NCBI GenBank assembly: GCA_947044405.1
Contig: CAMRHE010000077.1
Location: 5,857,501 to 5,921,500, forward strand
DNA from: Leptodactylus fallax
Lineage: Eukaryota > Chordata > Amphibia > Anura > Leptodactylidae
DNA: 64,000 nucleotides
Direction of reading: 5' to 3'
Below, piece by piece: positions 39,801 to 49,100 of the stretch. Under the pieces are notes generated by a model. The model ran no database searches. It had not been told where the DNA came from and saw only the letters and a program-made list of their open reading frames with translations. A program made the translations under genes and the position numbers. Numbering within the stretch: the stretch's first letter is position 1; every line of letters starts with the position of its first letter.

Positions 39801-42800
39801 AACCATCCCATTGTGACGCTGTATACAAATAAGTTTGATTCTGCTCCCCTCTAGTGGCTGTAGTCAAAATGATGTACAATTCATTATTACCTCTCTCAGC
39901 ATGGAAATAAGATATTGCCAAATATTTTGGTATTTTGCTTACTTATTATTGTTTTTAGGCCTCATGCACAGTTTAGGCTGGGTTTTTGCATGGAGGATTT
40001 TTTTTTCTCCGCCGCTTTCAGTTTGGAGACTGTGGACAACCATCGTCCCCCATTATAGTCAATGGGGTCCACCGATGACTTTGTGTAACTACTGTTGTAG
40101 CAGTCTGGCTCTCCGTCTTTGGGGGTCCTCTGACGCACCCGAACGACGGAGAGCCCAGAACTAGTGTGAACCTAGCGTTAGTGTGCTAGCAGTTTTTTTT
40201 CACAGCTAGCACACTAATTCATTCATTTCTATAGCACTATACACATGACCATGTATTTTCACGGTCATGTGTATAGGCAGTGAGCTGGGGACAAAACTCA
40301 GGACAGGTCCTATACCTGTCCCTTATGCAGTCCATGCTCACTGACCTCAGTGAATGGGACATAGAGGCATAGGTGGCACACGTGGTAGTGTGCATGTCGC
40401 CTAAGGCATAGAAGTCAAGCCATGTGAACAGTGCAATTGTTTCTTTGCAGGAACTGTCCACCTTTGTTCTCTTTATGATTATTGCCCTTCAGGGAGCACA
40501 AGTACACATATTGCAACCAAGACGCCATAACCAGATCTAATCAAATTGTCTGAGAACCCATCTACAGGATAGGTCATCAGTATGTGATCTGTCGGGCCGG
40601 GTGTCGGACACAGATCATCTGTCCTTGCAGCTTCTGGGTGCCGGATACGAGCAGCATAGCAGCCTGTCCACTGCATAGCGGTGACTCCAGTGAACTGCAG
40701 CACCGCTCCCATTACCTGGAGACTGACAGACCATGACAGATTACATACTGATGAGCCAAAGGTTAGAGACTGTTGGTATACACTAGGTAGGCTTTTTTTA
40801 ATCTCTACAATGTGGAGAATTTACGCGCTACTTACTCTGCATGGTAAGGTGCCACCTCTTGTTGGAAGAACCTTCTGGCGCTCTCTCTGAAAATGTCATG
40901 GTCGCCAGTGAATATGCGTCTTGTGCCAATGTCCATTAAGGTCTTGGCCTGGCTTGGTTCTATTCGTGAACTCTCCTCCTGGGAGCTGGGCTGAGAGTGC
41001 TGGCATCTGGAAAAGTTGGAAGAAAAAAAATTATTTGTAGTTTTCAAAAACTAATCTAAGCCTATATGAAAATGGTTTCCATGATTTAACGCTCTGATGC
41101 AATTGTTATATGCAGTTAGCAAAGTGGTGGACATTGGTATTGAAATTCTGGACCATTCACTTGGACAATACCTTTTTAAGGCTGCGGCCCCATGTTGCGG
41201 AAAAGCTGTTTTATTGCAGATTTTGCTGTGTGTGTTTTTTTTTTTTGTTTTTTTTTGAGAAAGCCAGGTATGGATTGAGCAGAATGGAGAACTATATGTG
41301 CTCCCTTTATATTTCCTATTCCTTTTGTAACCACTCTGGAGTTTGGCTCAAAAGAAACTCTCGCACACTAGCAGAGGCTGATGGGCTGGTTACGTAGACG
41401 GCTGTGTGAATGTTCCATTCACACAGCTGTCTACGTCTCCAGCCCATCAGCCTCTGCTAGTGTGCGTGGCTATTCGAGGCTGCGTGGTAATGATGGCGGC
41501 GCGCTGGGAGACTTCCTCAGCACTGGATACTGATGCCTTGCCCCGCTGAAATGAATTGATATCAAAAGAAACTCTGCAAAATCTGAAAAAAAAAAAGCAG
41601 CTTCTCCGCAATGTGGGACTTTAGCTTAAAGCAGGGGTCTCAAACTCAATTTACCCGGGGGCCGCTGGAGGTAGAGTCTGGGTGAGGCTGGGCCGCATCA
41701 GGTTTTCCACACCGGTAATATGCTCCATATTGGCCCCTGCACACGGTATTATGCTCCCTAGTGGCCCCTGCACACGGTATTATGCTCCCTAGTGGCCCCT
41801 GCACACGGTATTATGCTCCCTAGTGGCCCCTGCACACGGTATTATGCTCCCTAGTGGCCCCTGCACACGGTATTATGCTCCCTAGTGGCCCCTGCACACG
41901 GTATTATGCTCCCTAGTGGCCCCTGCACACGGTATTATGCTCCCTAGTGGCCCCTGCACACGGTATTATGCTCCCTAGTGGCCCCTGCACACGGTATTAT
42001 GCTCCCTAGTGGCCCCTGCACTTGTATTGTGCCCCATAGTTGCCCACCCAAGAACTATTATTATACTCTGGGTTCTTTTCAGAACCCAGAGTATAATGAT
42101 CGGAGACCCAGGGGAGGTGACAAACATAAAAACCAGTGTTACTTACCTATACTGGAAACCGGAGCACTCCCAGCAGCTTTCGGCCCTGTCTAAGTCACGT
42201 GATGAGACCGGCGCCGAGACCTGATGACGTCACCAGAGCGCTCAAGCCTGCTCGGAGTGACAGCGGATCGCAGGAGAGGTAAGTAGCATATGTTTTTATG
42301 TTCCTTCACCTCCCCTGGGTCTCCGATTATTATACTCCGGGGTCTTTTTATATTTTATATTTATATTTTTTATAATAATAGTAGTATTTGAGGCCCGCGG
42401 CCTCACTTACCGATGCCCGCGGCTGCTCACAGCGGCATCCACTTCCCTTTCTGCGTCCCATAGCAGAAGGGGGAAGTGGGGGCGGCCACGAGCAGACGCC
42501 GGGTAGGGAAATAAATAGGCCGTGACCTGCCGGGGATACTCCAGCAGGTAACGGCCTATTTATATAAATAAAAAAAAAACTTATCCTCACCTACCTGCGA
42601 TGCCTTGATGCAGCCGCCGCCACCTCCTCTTGTCCGAGACGTCTATGTCTCAGCGTAGGAGGCGTGATGACATCATTATATCACTGCCTGCGCTGTGATG
42701 CGGACGTCTCGTAAGCCAGCCCAGGACAGGCCCCGCTCAGCGTTGTTTTTTTTTAAAGCGGCCTGTCCTGGGCTGGTTTACATTAGATGGTAAAAAATGC

Positions 42801-45800
42801 CACCCCCAGACAGAGCGCGCCTGGTGCCATTCGTATCAAACTCGGGCCGCACTAACATTAAACTTTGATATTGAGGTGGGGGCCACAAACTATTGTCCCG
42901 AGGGCCGCAGTTGGCCCGCGGGCCGCGAGTTTGAGACCCCTGGCTTAAAGGGATTTTGGCCTATCCACAGGCCAATAATATAAAATGGGATCAATAAAAA
43001 ATTGATCATTGGGGGTCCAGTACCTGGTAGCCTCACAGTGCTGAAACTATAATGTGGATGGAGCCAGAAGCAGACATCTCTATGCACTGTGTAGTAGCAG
43101 AATAGGAGCTGATTTGCAGGAATAAGGAATGGCCACTATACAGCAGAGGTCTAGGTCTGTCTTTAAAGCTGAGGCCCCACGTTGCGGAAACAGCTTTTTT
43201 TGTTGCAGATTTTACTGCATTTTTTTTTTTTTTTTTACCCAAAGCCAGGAGTGGATTGAGAAGGTAGAAGTATAAGAACTTCCTTTTATATTTTCCATTC
43301 CGTTTGTAGTCATTCTTCGCTTTGGCTCAAAAAACCGCAGCAAAATCTGCAACAACAAAAAAAGCAGTGTTTTCACAACGTGGGGCCTTAGCCTAAAGGG
43401 GTTTGCTAGGCATTTAATATTAATAAACTATCATTGGAGGGTGGCATTTTTATATATAATGCTAGGATAGGTTGGGGTCTGACCACAGGGACCTTCACTG
43501 ATCCTAAGATATGTCAGAAGCCCCATTGGCAGTTATTTTGTACAGCATGGGTCCCCATCCACTTGCTATGTAGGAATCTACAACACAGCTCCATTCCCTA
43601 CATATCACTTCTTTCCATCTACTGGGCATTCTCAGGAATTGTAAAGACGCAGTACTTAACTAGTGCGGTGCCCCCTTTATTTTACAAAGTCCTAGTACTA
43701 TAATATGCTGTGGATTTTTTGGTGCAGTTCTGCAGTGGAAAATCTAGTGCATATCTGCTATGTGCCAATGTACCCCAAGACTTTTCTCTATGATATTTGT
43801 CAAGATTGTATAGTTGTACCCTTTCTGATGGGCCTAGGGGCTATTTACACATTCGGATGTTTACTAGGGTGCAGTAATAAGTTTGTACACAGCTGCAGTC
43901 AGTCCAGGAAACACAGCCAACACATGGATGGAACATGGTGTGTTGTTATTATTATTAATCTTACAGATTAAGGCTAGGTTCACACCTGCGCCTGATCTCT
44001 GTTCGGGATTCCGTTCCCCATTCTGCTTTAAAAATGTGGAGGACTTTTCTCTCTGCAATTTTTGGGCAGAAACTCGGGGGACCCAATTATAGTCTATGGT
44101 GTCCGCAGGTAACCATTTTTTTAAGCTGATGAGGTTTGCGTACGTGGGGTCCCCAAGCGGACCCCATAAATGGAAACCCGAACACAGGTGTGAACCTAGC
44201 GTAAACTGACAAAATGATCTTTGTTTCTATTGTATATAACATGGCATTGAGTACTGATTCTAGCTCTATAACATCTGGAAACATACACCCAAGCTACATT
44301 CAACTCATTACAAGTTACTGTGCTTAAAACCTTGTGCTAGCACGGCGATAACACTGTCTGACCACCGGCAGCATCCACAAGGTCACCTATGAAGACGGAG
44401 CAAGGACAGACATGGATGCCAATTCTAATGTAGCAGCTGGTCACCTCTGCAATGACAAACCTATTTACATAAGAACATATATTGCTTTATGGAACTAAAC
44501 CTGCTGCTATAGATGTTGTCTTTGTATGCTTCCTGCGGTTGTACCTGGATAATACCCCTGAAACCAATGCTGATCAGCTGAGGTTACGCCACAGGCTCCT
44601 GTAGATAGTCACTTTGCTGGGAAGATGCATTTTTAAATGGCATCCGGTCAGATCAATGGATGTGCATAGAATACACAATCTGGCTAAACCTGTCAGAGCT
44701 GGAGCCACTCATCCCAGACTTACTTGTATACAGGTCCCAGAGTTAGAGCTTGGGAGCCTGGATTAAAGGGAGTCTGCCATCAGAACCCAGGATATCAATC
44801 CAGGCCTACAGATAGGTTAGGGTCACCTGAATCACTCTATGTTTTTCCCCTTGTGAATCGCTGCCTCTGTTGCTGAGATATCACAGTTTTTGTCAATGTG
44901 CAAATGAACCCTCTTGAGCAACGAGGCTGTGGCCCCTTTCTGTTCCATTATACCTATACCGAAACCGCCAGCATTTCCGTAGATAGAACTGACATGCTGC
45001 AGTTTTTGCCACGGCATTTTCCGCCACAGCCAAATTGTGGCATTTACGCTACATGGGGCCCCAACCTTATGGCTTCCTTTTTCATGAAAACAGCAAGGTA
45101 TATAATGGCATCCATGGAAAATTCTTAAATCCATACTGCATGCAAGGTGTTGTATTGCATGGTTGTTATAAGTGTTCATGCAGCAGACAGAGCCTAGTGC
45201 AACAACACAGCCTTAATGTTCACAAGCCCTGACATAACAGCTACGTTATAATATAAGAGTGTGCTCCAAATGTCCAGAATAGTGACGTCCCGACTCCCGA
45301 ACCTTCAACGTAATGTAGGTGAAGGGTTAAGGTCTGATCAGAAGGCTCCTCTTATTGCACATGCTCACTGCCAACGCACATGTAGGGTAAAGTTCACACC
45401 AGATACTGTGCATAATGTGCAGACTTTAGACCCTTCTTGTGCTGTAAAATTCTTTGACGTTGATCACATTTGCAGCAGAACGTGCTATTTTACAGAATTG
45501 CTAAAATGACGCTTTTTTTTTTTTTTTTTTTTGCATCCAGCAGACAAGTCAACCTTTAAAGCACATGGTATTAAGTATATAGTAATAAAAGCAGAAGACA
45601 CTGGGACCTCTCCGGCGCCTTTAAATAACTACGGAATTCATGGATTTATATTATAATGCGGTTTTATGTTTCTAGAGGATATGACATCTCTGGTAACATA
45701 AAATATCTTCAATATCAGTCAAGCTGAAGATAAAAGTCTATGAAATAATTGCATAACAATACACTTACATAACATAAACCTTTTATTACATGCATTGTAT

Positions 45801-45999
45801 ATTTCAGAACATTGACCTTGATATATAAGGTCAGGCGTGTCCTACATCATGTACCCTTGGCTAACAAAAGGCTCATAGAGGTAAACACAACACACATTTA
45901 CCTAATACTGGCGCACACAGGGACTCTTACTGAAGAGACATTGCAGATGTTGACAAGTTGCTGGAATGATCTTCCAAGGAGTCTCAGACCTGCAGCCAT
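24725..45999 (-). CDS. ACADL: ACADL, long-chain specific acyl-CoA dehydrogenase, mitochondrial (complete, 11 coding exons)
   Basis: A mitochondrial-matrix FAD flavoenzyme that catalyses the first dehydrogenation of long-chain acyl-CoA in beta-oxidation, passing electrons to ETF. Exons (minus strand): 45999-45931, 40999-40836, 38895-38758, 38678-38514, 38433-38367, 36445-36281, 34487-34386, 33625-33512, 26685-26558, 25604-25518, 24818-24725. All junctions are GT-AG and in phase. The total is 1293 nt, 430 residues plus stop, the same as human ACADL. The N-terminus ([17 protein letters not shown]) is Arg-rich and Asp/Glu-free, as expected for a targeting peptide. The family signatures are present: AMTEPGAG (exon 4) and [13 protein letters not shown] (exon 10). 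The catalytic Glu of the LCAD/IVD type falls at residue 291, the first codon of exon 8. No frameshift or stop is seen. Confidence 0.96.
25518..25604 (-). CDS. ACADL: ACADL exon 10 (second family signature)
   Basis: 87 nt between TTTTACAG| and CCAA|GTAAGTAG. Encodes [20 protein letters not shown] followed by [20 protein letters not shown] is the second acyl-CoA dehydrogenase signature. Confidence 0.95.
26558..26685 (-). CDS. ACADL: ACADL exon 9
   Basis: 128 nt between TCTCTAAG| and TATTG|GTATGCA. Encodes [17 protein letters not shown] and MAKYW. It is separated from exon 8 by a 6.8-kb intron that contains the three-level Tc1 nest. Confidence 0.95.
27857..29412 (+). mobile_element. Tc1-type element D (innermost of nest), 1556 bp
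   Basis: Termini CAGTCATGGCCAAAAGTTTT and inverse, about 40 bp clear match, flanked by TA at 27855-27856 and 29413-29414. It is inserted within the transposase gene of element C. Must be the youngest of the three insertions. Confidence 0.96.
28230..29235 (+). pseudogene. Tc1 transposase pseudogene (element D)
   Basis: Starts [34 protein letters not shown] hinge. A first shift near 28605-28615 comes before [16 protein letters not shown] (Asp). A second shift near 28925-28945 comes before [11 protein letters not shown] (Asp) and [11 protein letters not shown] (Glu), with stop TGA at 29233-29235. Two frameshifts; all three catalytic residues remain visible. Confidence 0.9.
30334..31328 (+). pseudogene. 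Tc1 transposase pseudogene (element B)
   Basis: Starts [20 protein letters not shown] with the HTH region and a GRP hinge (SGRPCKR). A frameshift lies near 30690-30705, after which [18 protein letters not shown] gives the first catalytic Asp. An in-frame TGA occurs at 30927-30929, then [10 protein letters not shown] (Asp) and [12 protein letters not shown] (Glu) to the stop at 31326. One shift and one stop make it inactive. It is on the strand opposite to ACADL. Confidence 0.88.
31824..31893. repeat. Half copy of the ACAGATGTAGC MITE
   Basis: Matches one arm of the palindrome at 23566-23755 (TGCAGCAGTTTAACCAATTG). Confidence 0.6.
32140..32222 (-). repeat. L2/CR1-type LINE 3' end with (ATT)n tail
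   Basis: Minus-strand ACACACTGAATTTCCCC, GGAACCATTAAAGGATTATT then (ATT)n. Second copy of the 3' end described at 15112. Confidence 0.6.
33020..33298. repeat. MITE (GGCNCCACGTTGCGG family)
   Basis: Left AGGCTAAGGCACCATGTTGC, right CTATGTGGGGCTTTAGCCT; A-rich interior. In ACADL intron 8. Confidence 0.6.
33512..33625 (-). CDS. ACADL: ACADL exon 8 (catalytic base)
   Basis: 114 nt, phase 0-0, between CATTCTAG| and TTACAG|GTAATA. Starts with GAG, residue 291, aligned with the catalytic glutamate of LCAD and isovaleryl-CoA dehydrogenase (ERLLIAD). This position is characteristic of these two family members rather than MCAD/SCAD, which supports the ACADL call. Confidence 0.95.
33846..34048. repeat. 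TTAAAGGGG-family MITE, right part
   Basis: GGCCATCAATATTAGATCTTTG body and a GGATAACCCCTTTAA right end. The left end is missing or displaced. ACADL intron 7. Confidence 0.5.
34386..34487 (-). CDS. ACADL: ACADL exon 7
   Basis: 102 nt, phase 0-0, between ATTCTAG| and CCCAG|GTGAG. Encodes [20 protein letters not shown] to AELPQ, the link from the beta domain to the C-terminal helical domain. Confidence 0.95.
34850..35212. repeat. TTAAAGGGG-family MITE
   Basis: TATAGGGGTTTTCCAGGACT at the left, AGATAACTCCTTTA at the right, GATATTGATCATGTGCCATC inside. ACADL intron 6. Confidence 0.5.
35847..35963. repeat. Perfect 24-bp inverted repeat
   Basis: TGTCAGGAGGGCGGTGTCAG at 35847 and its exact inverse ending at 35963 bracket about 69 bp. 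It lies inside a larger repeat (about 35685-36117) that resembles 17740-18060 in its CCTCCTGACAT module. ACADL intron 6. Confidence 0.7.
36281..36445 (-). CDS. ACADL: ACADL exon 6
   Basis: 165 nt, phase 0-0, between TTTGAAG| and CACAG|GTAAAC. Encodes [19 protein letters not shown] through KIGLKAQ, the beta-domain core. Confidence 0.95.
36446..38366. other. ACADL intron 5, unannotated
   Basis: Apart from short fragments of anuran-type repeats (about 37080-37130) nothing is recognised. The open frames here are not conserved. Confidence 0.45.
38367..38433 (-). CDS. ACADL: ACADL exon 5
   Basis: 67 nt between CCTTTAG| and AAG|GTGGGT. Encodes [20 protein letters not shown], continuing the middle beta domain. 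Confidence 0.94.
38514..38678 (-). CDS. ACADL: ACADL exon 4 (first family signature)
   Basis: 165 nt between CTCCAG| and GGGAG|GTATG. Encodes [18 protein letters not shown] and ends in [13 protein letters not shown], the flavin-contacting acyl-CoA dehydrogenase signature, which is completed by exon 5. Confidence 0.95.
38758..38895 (-). CDS. ACADL: ACADL exon 3
   Basis: 138 nt between CTTTCAG| and CA|GTAAGTT. Encodes [16 protein letters not shown] and GGIGGD, part of the N-terminal helical domain of acyl-CoA dehydrogenases. Confidence 0.94.
38896..40835. other. ACADL intron 2, unannotated except MITE fragments
   Basis: Contains a terminus AGTGTGAACCTAGCGTTAG near 40150-40170 and a GGATAGGTCATCAGTATGTG block near 40565-40740, both parts of dispersed MITEs. 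Confidence 0.45.
40836..40999 (-). CDS. ACADL: ACADL exon 2
   Basis: Encodes [11 protein letters not shown] then the conserved [18 protein letters not shown]. The acceptor used is the second of two AGs (CCAG ATGCCAG|CAC), because only this one keeps exon 1 and exon 2 in phase. The donor is GCAGA|GTAAGTAG. 164 nt, ends in phase 2. Confidence 0.92.
41176..41630. repeat. MITE (GGCCCCATGTTGCGG family), interrupted
   Basis: Left AAGGCTGCGGCCCCATGTTG, right CTCCGCAATGTGGGACTTTA GCTTAAAG. Interrupted at 41362-41561 by a foreign 200-bp segment flanked by 14-bp direct repeats. Confidence 0.65.
41362..41561. mobile_element. 200-bp insertion with a 105-bp near-perfect palindrome and 14-bp target duplication
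   Basis: TCAAAAGAAACTCT occurs at 41348-41361 and again at 41562-41575, so the segment between is an insertion. Its first 105 bp form two 51-bp arms (41362-41412, 41416-41466) with about three mismatches and a 3-bp loop. No poly-A tail, ORF or known termini are visible. The duplication length resembles LINE-mediated integration, but that is an inference. Confidence 0.7.
41714..42020. repeat. Homogenised 31-bp minisatellite in hAT copy 1
   Basis: Unit GGTATTATGCTCCCTAGTGG plus CCCCTGCACAC, about ten copies; the first is diverged and the next ones are practically identical, which indicates recent expansion or gene conversion. The same unit in reverse orientation and diverged form is at 49847-50240. 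Confidence 0.93.
42088..42345. repeat. Inner module with AGTATAATNATCGGAGACCC termini
   Basis: AGTATAATGATCGGAGACCC followed by AGGGGAGGTGA at the left and its inverse TCACCTCCCCTGGGTCTCCG ATTATTATACT at the right, about 30 bp each. Preceded by a hairpin ACTCTGGGTTC/GAACCCAGAGT. Another copy lies at 49551-49790, and a half copy at about 47860-47950. Possibly a MITE carried within the hAT element. Confidence 0.65.
43166..43397. repeat. MITE (GGCCCCACGTTGCGG family)
   Basis: Left AAAGCTGAGGCCCCACGTTG CGGAAAC, right GTTTTCACAACGTGGGGCCTTAGCC. Clean inverted ends. ACADL intron 1. Confidence 0.72.
43971..44201. repeat. MITE (ACGCTAGGTTCACAC family)
   Basis: AGGCTAGGTTCACACCTG at left and CAGGTGTGAACCTAGCGT at right match at 16 of 18 inverted positions. 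ACADL intron 1. Confidence 0.72.
44202..45930. other. ACADL intron 1, unannotated part
   Basis: A GGGAGTCTGCCATCAGAACC-type repeat begins near 44766, with GGCCCC fragments near 44930-45060 and a poly-T run at about 45514. No gene. Confidence 0.45.
45931..45999 (-). CDS. ACADL: ACADL exon 1 (start codon, mitochondrial targeting peptide)
   Basis: ATG at 45999-45997 opens 23 codons ending TCA|GTAAGAG. The peptide is basic and amphipathic, with no acidic residues. The start is chosen because it reads [11 protein letters not shown], close to mammalian ACADL N-termini, and gives a total of exactly 430 residues. Confidence 0.88.
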
Positions 46000-46256
46000 T
46001 GTAAAGACGTGTGTACGGAGCACTACACAGCCGAGCAGGAAGTAGAAAACCAGAAAGCAGGATGGGCGGTATCAATTATTATGTCATACAGTTTATCTAG
46101 TGAAAGAGTGTAATACAAGACTGCCCTCTAGTGGCATATCACTGAAGTTCTAGCATTCAATATATAGTAATATGGAGAGCTGCTCTAAATTTCTCATCCA
46201 GTAGTCAAAGCACTACAAATGGTCATGTCTTGAGGCCTGGGCTACTCAAACTACTT

Positions 46257-46461
46257 AAGGCTAAGTCCCCACGTTGCGGAAACGCAGCTTATTTTGTGTT
46301 TTTTGAGCCAAAGCCAGGAGTGGATTGAGCAAATAGAAGTATAAGAAGTGTTTATATATTTCCTATTCCTTTTGTAGTCATTCTTGGCTTTGGTTAAAAA
46401 AAAACAACAAATTCTGCAACAAAAAATGTTGTGTTTCCACAACGTGGGGCCTTAGCCTAAA
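46257..46461. repeat. MITE (GGCCCCACGTTGCGG family)
   Basis: AAGGCTAAGTCCCCACGTTG at left, CAACGTGGGGCCTTAGCCTA at right. About 260 bp upstream of the ACADL start codon, so it may bound the promoter. Confidence 0.7.
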
Positions 46462-47354
46462 AAACTGCATGCCATTTTCATACTATTTTTTTTATTTTTA
46501 TTTTTTTTTTCCTTAAATTTACAGGTGAAATACATTTATTTTACATGTTTCATCTGTAAGATCAAAAACCACATCAAAACTGCATGCAGTTTATTCCGCT
46601 GCTGTTTAAATGCACCGTGTGAATGCATCCTTAGGCTATCCATACACAGTGAGGTTCTACATCAGGCTTTGATTAGGTGTTTGATGCAGTTTTAAAGCCT
46701 TATTCACATTTAGTGTTTTGCATCAATGTTTGAAAGCCAAAAGCATGAGTGGAGATTACATAAAAATAAGGTGGAAAGATTTGTAGTGTTTTTGACCTGC
46801 CACCAGTTGAAACAGTGGTCCAAATCAATCACACCAAGTAAGAAAAAAATGCTCTATATAACTTAACTTTTAATCATATGCTTTAAAAGTGCCCTAATAT
46901 AAATTTTTATATTGTGTATATAATATATGTCAAAATCACAAAACAAGGAAAAGACAGAAGGGAAGGGGCTCATCCTCAATACGCTATCTATCTATGGAGT
47001 CTGAAATGCTCCACACCAGTATATTTGGGCATAGACATGAACCCCTATATCTAATGCTGCAATTATGCACTATACTGATGCATCTAAATTAAAGGTGAAC
47101 ATAAAGAACACCATACTTTGACCATGTTATGGTGTAATGTGACAATCACAAATCGGACGCTTTCTTTGGCATAACCAGGGTTCATCAGGGACTAAATTGG
47201 GGAGAAAGCGCAACCGTGTAATAAAACAAAACCAATGCAGTCATATAATAAAACCTACATTTTTCCCAGATAAATCTACAGTACAAGGTCAGTAGATGGT
47301 GTGCCATGTCTGGCCCGAGGGTACTATATACTATTTGTATTTGTATCTGCTTAT
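46462..47354. other. Upstream of ACADL, unannotated
   Basis: T-rich low complexity and short A/T runs; nothing recognised. Confidence 0.45.
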
Positions 47355-47405
47355 CTTTGCTGCTGTAACACACTGAATTTCCCCATTGTGGGACTATTAA
47401 AGGAC

Positions 47406-47442
<37 letters not shown>

Positions 47443-47443
47443 G
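47355..47443 (+). repeat. L2/CR1-type LINE 3' end with (ATT)n tail
   Basis: GCTGTAACACACTGAATTTC CCCATTGTGGGACTATTAAAGG then (ATT)n for about 35 bp. Best-preserved of three copies. Confidence 0.65.
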
Positions 47444-48699
47444 TACTGAAGTCATAAAGCCTGAGGTGTCTCCTATGTTACATATTTGTGCCACTGCCAG
47501 TCACCTTTATCATAAACTAACACACGTGCAGTTGGCATCAGGCATAGCCATTTCATAAATGAGTATATATTATATTGTAACTGATTAATAATAAATATTG
47601 CAGTTACTCAAACTGTCCCCACTGGTGCTAGACAAAGTACACAACCTGAGTTCAGCTATAATTGTGACCTGAAACAGAAGAGTCACGGGTGAGTCACATC
47701 TAGTACATCACACATTAGGCCTTAGCAGGTCCCTTGGTGTTGTGATGCATAGACGCAAGCTGTGTGACTCATGTGACAGCTGAGGCCCAATCACAGGCCT
47801 TAGTGATCCCTGATGTCAGTCAGAAGCGCTGAAGAGTACAGGGAGCCATGCTGAAGCCCAGGAGAGGTGAGTAACACTGTTTTTTTTATGTTTGATCACC
47901 CCCTGAGGCCTCTGCTTATTATACTCTAAGGTCTGAAGAGACTCCAGAGTATAAAAGCAATTTCGGTTCAGCTGTGTTTGGTCCAAAGTAAACTGCTTGG
48001 CGAACCTCACAAGACAAATCTGGCGAGATTTGCCCCACATGTACTCGTACTGTAAAAGGGGTGTGCTTTAAAGAGAATGTGACCTAAATAGTTGCCATTA
48101 ATCGTAATCAAGGTAAATTGCCTGATTAATTGCAATTTTGGTTATGGTCATAATCGATCAGCCCTAGTTGGGAATGTGAGCTTTATATGCAGCAGTTCAT
48201 ACAACATTTCTGACTGTGTTTCTACCTAGTCATATCTCCAGTTCTTTTATAGGTAGTACTGATCAGCTCTCTCAGCTTCCATATGATACAAGAACCATGG
48301 TTCTAGGTGTTATAAAACTGTAGATACAAGGCATGTTCCCACAAACTTGTCCACGACCACCTGTTTCCTTCGAATTCTGCGCTTCATCCAATTTTGGGCA
48401 GCCCAATATTCCAGCCCGGCTACCTGGAAATACCCTCTCGTCTGTGGATGAGGGCAGGGTTCTCTCAAGTAACTCATGTGCATTCAAGATCAGAATGGCG
48501 AATATCTCCAGACCCCTCGGTTTATCAAAACTTACCAATACTGACCATATAGCCCTCCATCCAGCTACAGAGCTTTCACTGCACATTACCAACTCCGTCT
48601 ACGTACCCCCTTCGAATCAGTATGCATTGGTATGGTCATCTTAAGACACGCTTTGTCCACCACCTACTCCTATCTGATAGACCCTACTGACCAACACTC

Positions 48700-49100
48700 T
48701 CCACCATTCCAACTCAGGTGGGAGTCAGACTTAAATCTCAAATTTTCAGCGAGATTGCATATTTGAGTTAACGCACAAAAGCTTCAATTATCTCTAGGGT
48801 TCAGGATGCCAGTTATAAACTCATCTTGTGTTGGTACTGGGTTCCCGCTGCACTACATACATTATTTCCTGAGGTGGATCCGCGGTGCTGGAGGTGGAGG
48901 GGACACTGCCACTTACCTTCTGGACTTGCCCAGCCCTAACCCCTTTCTGGGATGAAATCTGCAAAGTGATTAGACATGTGACTGGCACCACTAGACCCCT
49001 TGGTCCTGCCCTATTACGCCTACATCACAGTGGCATGCCTCTGAAGACGTACAAACACTGAGATTCCTAGTAATGGCAGCGCAGGCCTGTATACCATTGC
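48700..49100 (+). pseudogene. L1-clade LINE ORF2 remnant, first segment
   Basis: Translations typical of the C-terminal part of L1 ORF2: RWESDLNLKF, YWVPAALHTLFPEVDPRCW, FWTCPALTPFWDEICKVI, then FLVMAAQACIPL up to the interruption at 49101. It contains frameshifts and a stop. Sequence back to about 48330 may belong to it but is too decayed to be sure. Continues at 51387. Confidence 0.75.

Larger units (their letters stand above)
41632..42942. mobile_element. Nonautonomous hAT-type element, copy 1 (1311 bp), in ACADL intron 1
   Basis: Termini CAGGGGTCTCAAACTC and its inverse (GAGTTTGAGACCCCTG) are flanked by identical 8-bp GCTTAAAG at 41624-41631 and 42943-42950, the hAT duplication size. No transposase. 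From left: GGGCCGC-rich end, 31-bp minisatellite (41714-42020), a 30-bp-TIR inner module (42088-42345), a CpG-rich stretch with AGACGTC motifs, and a GC-rich right end. It inserted at the terminus of the MITE at 41176-41630. Confidence 0.88.

Noticed and set aside
41714..42020. Regular spaced repeats that could suggest a CRISPR-like array
   Set aside because: Units abut without unique spacers, in a vertebrate genome, inside a transposon.
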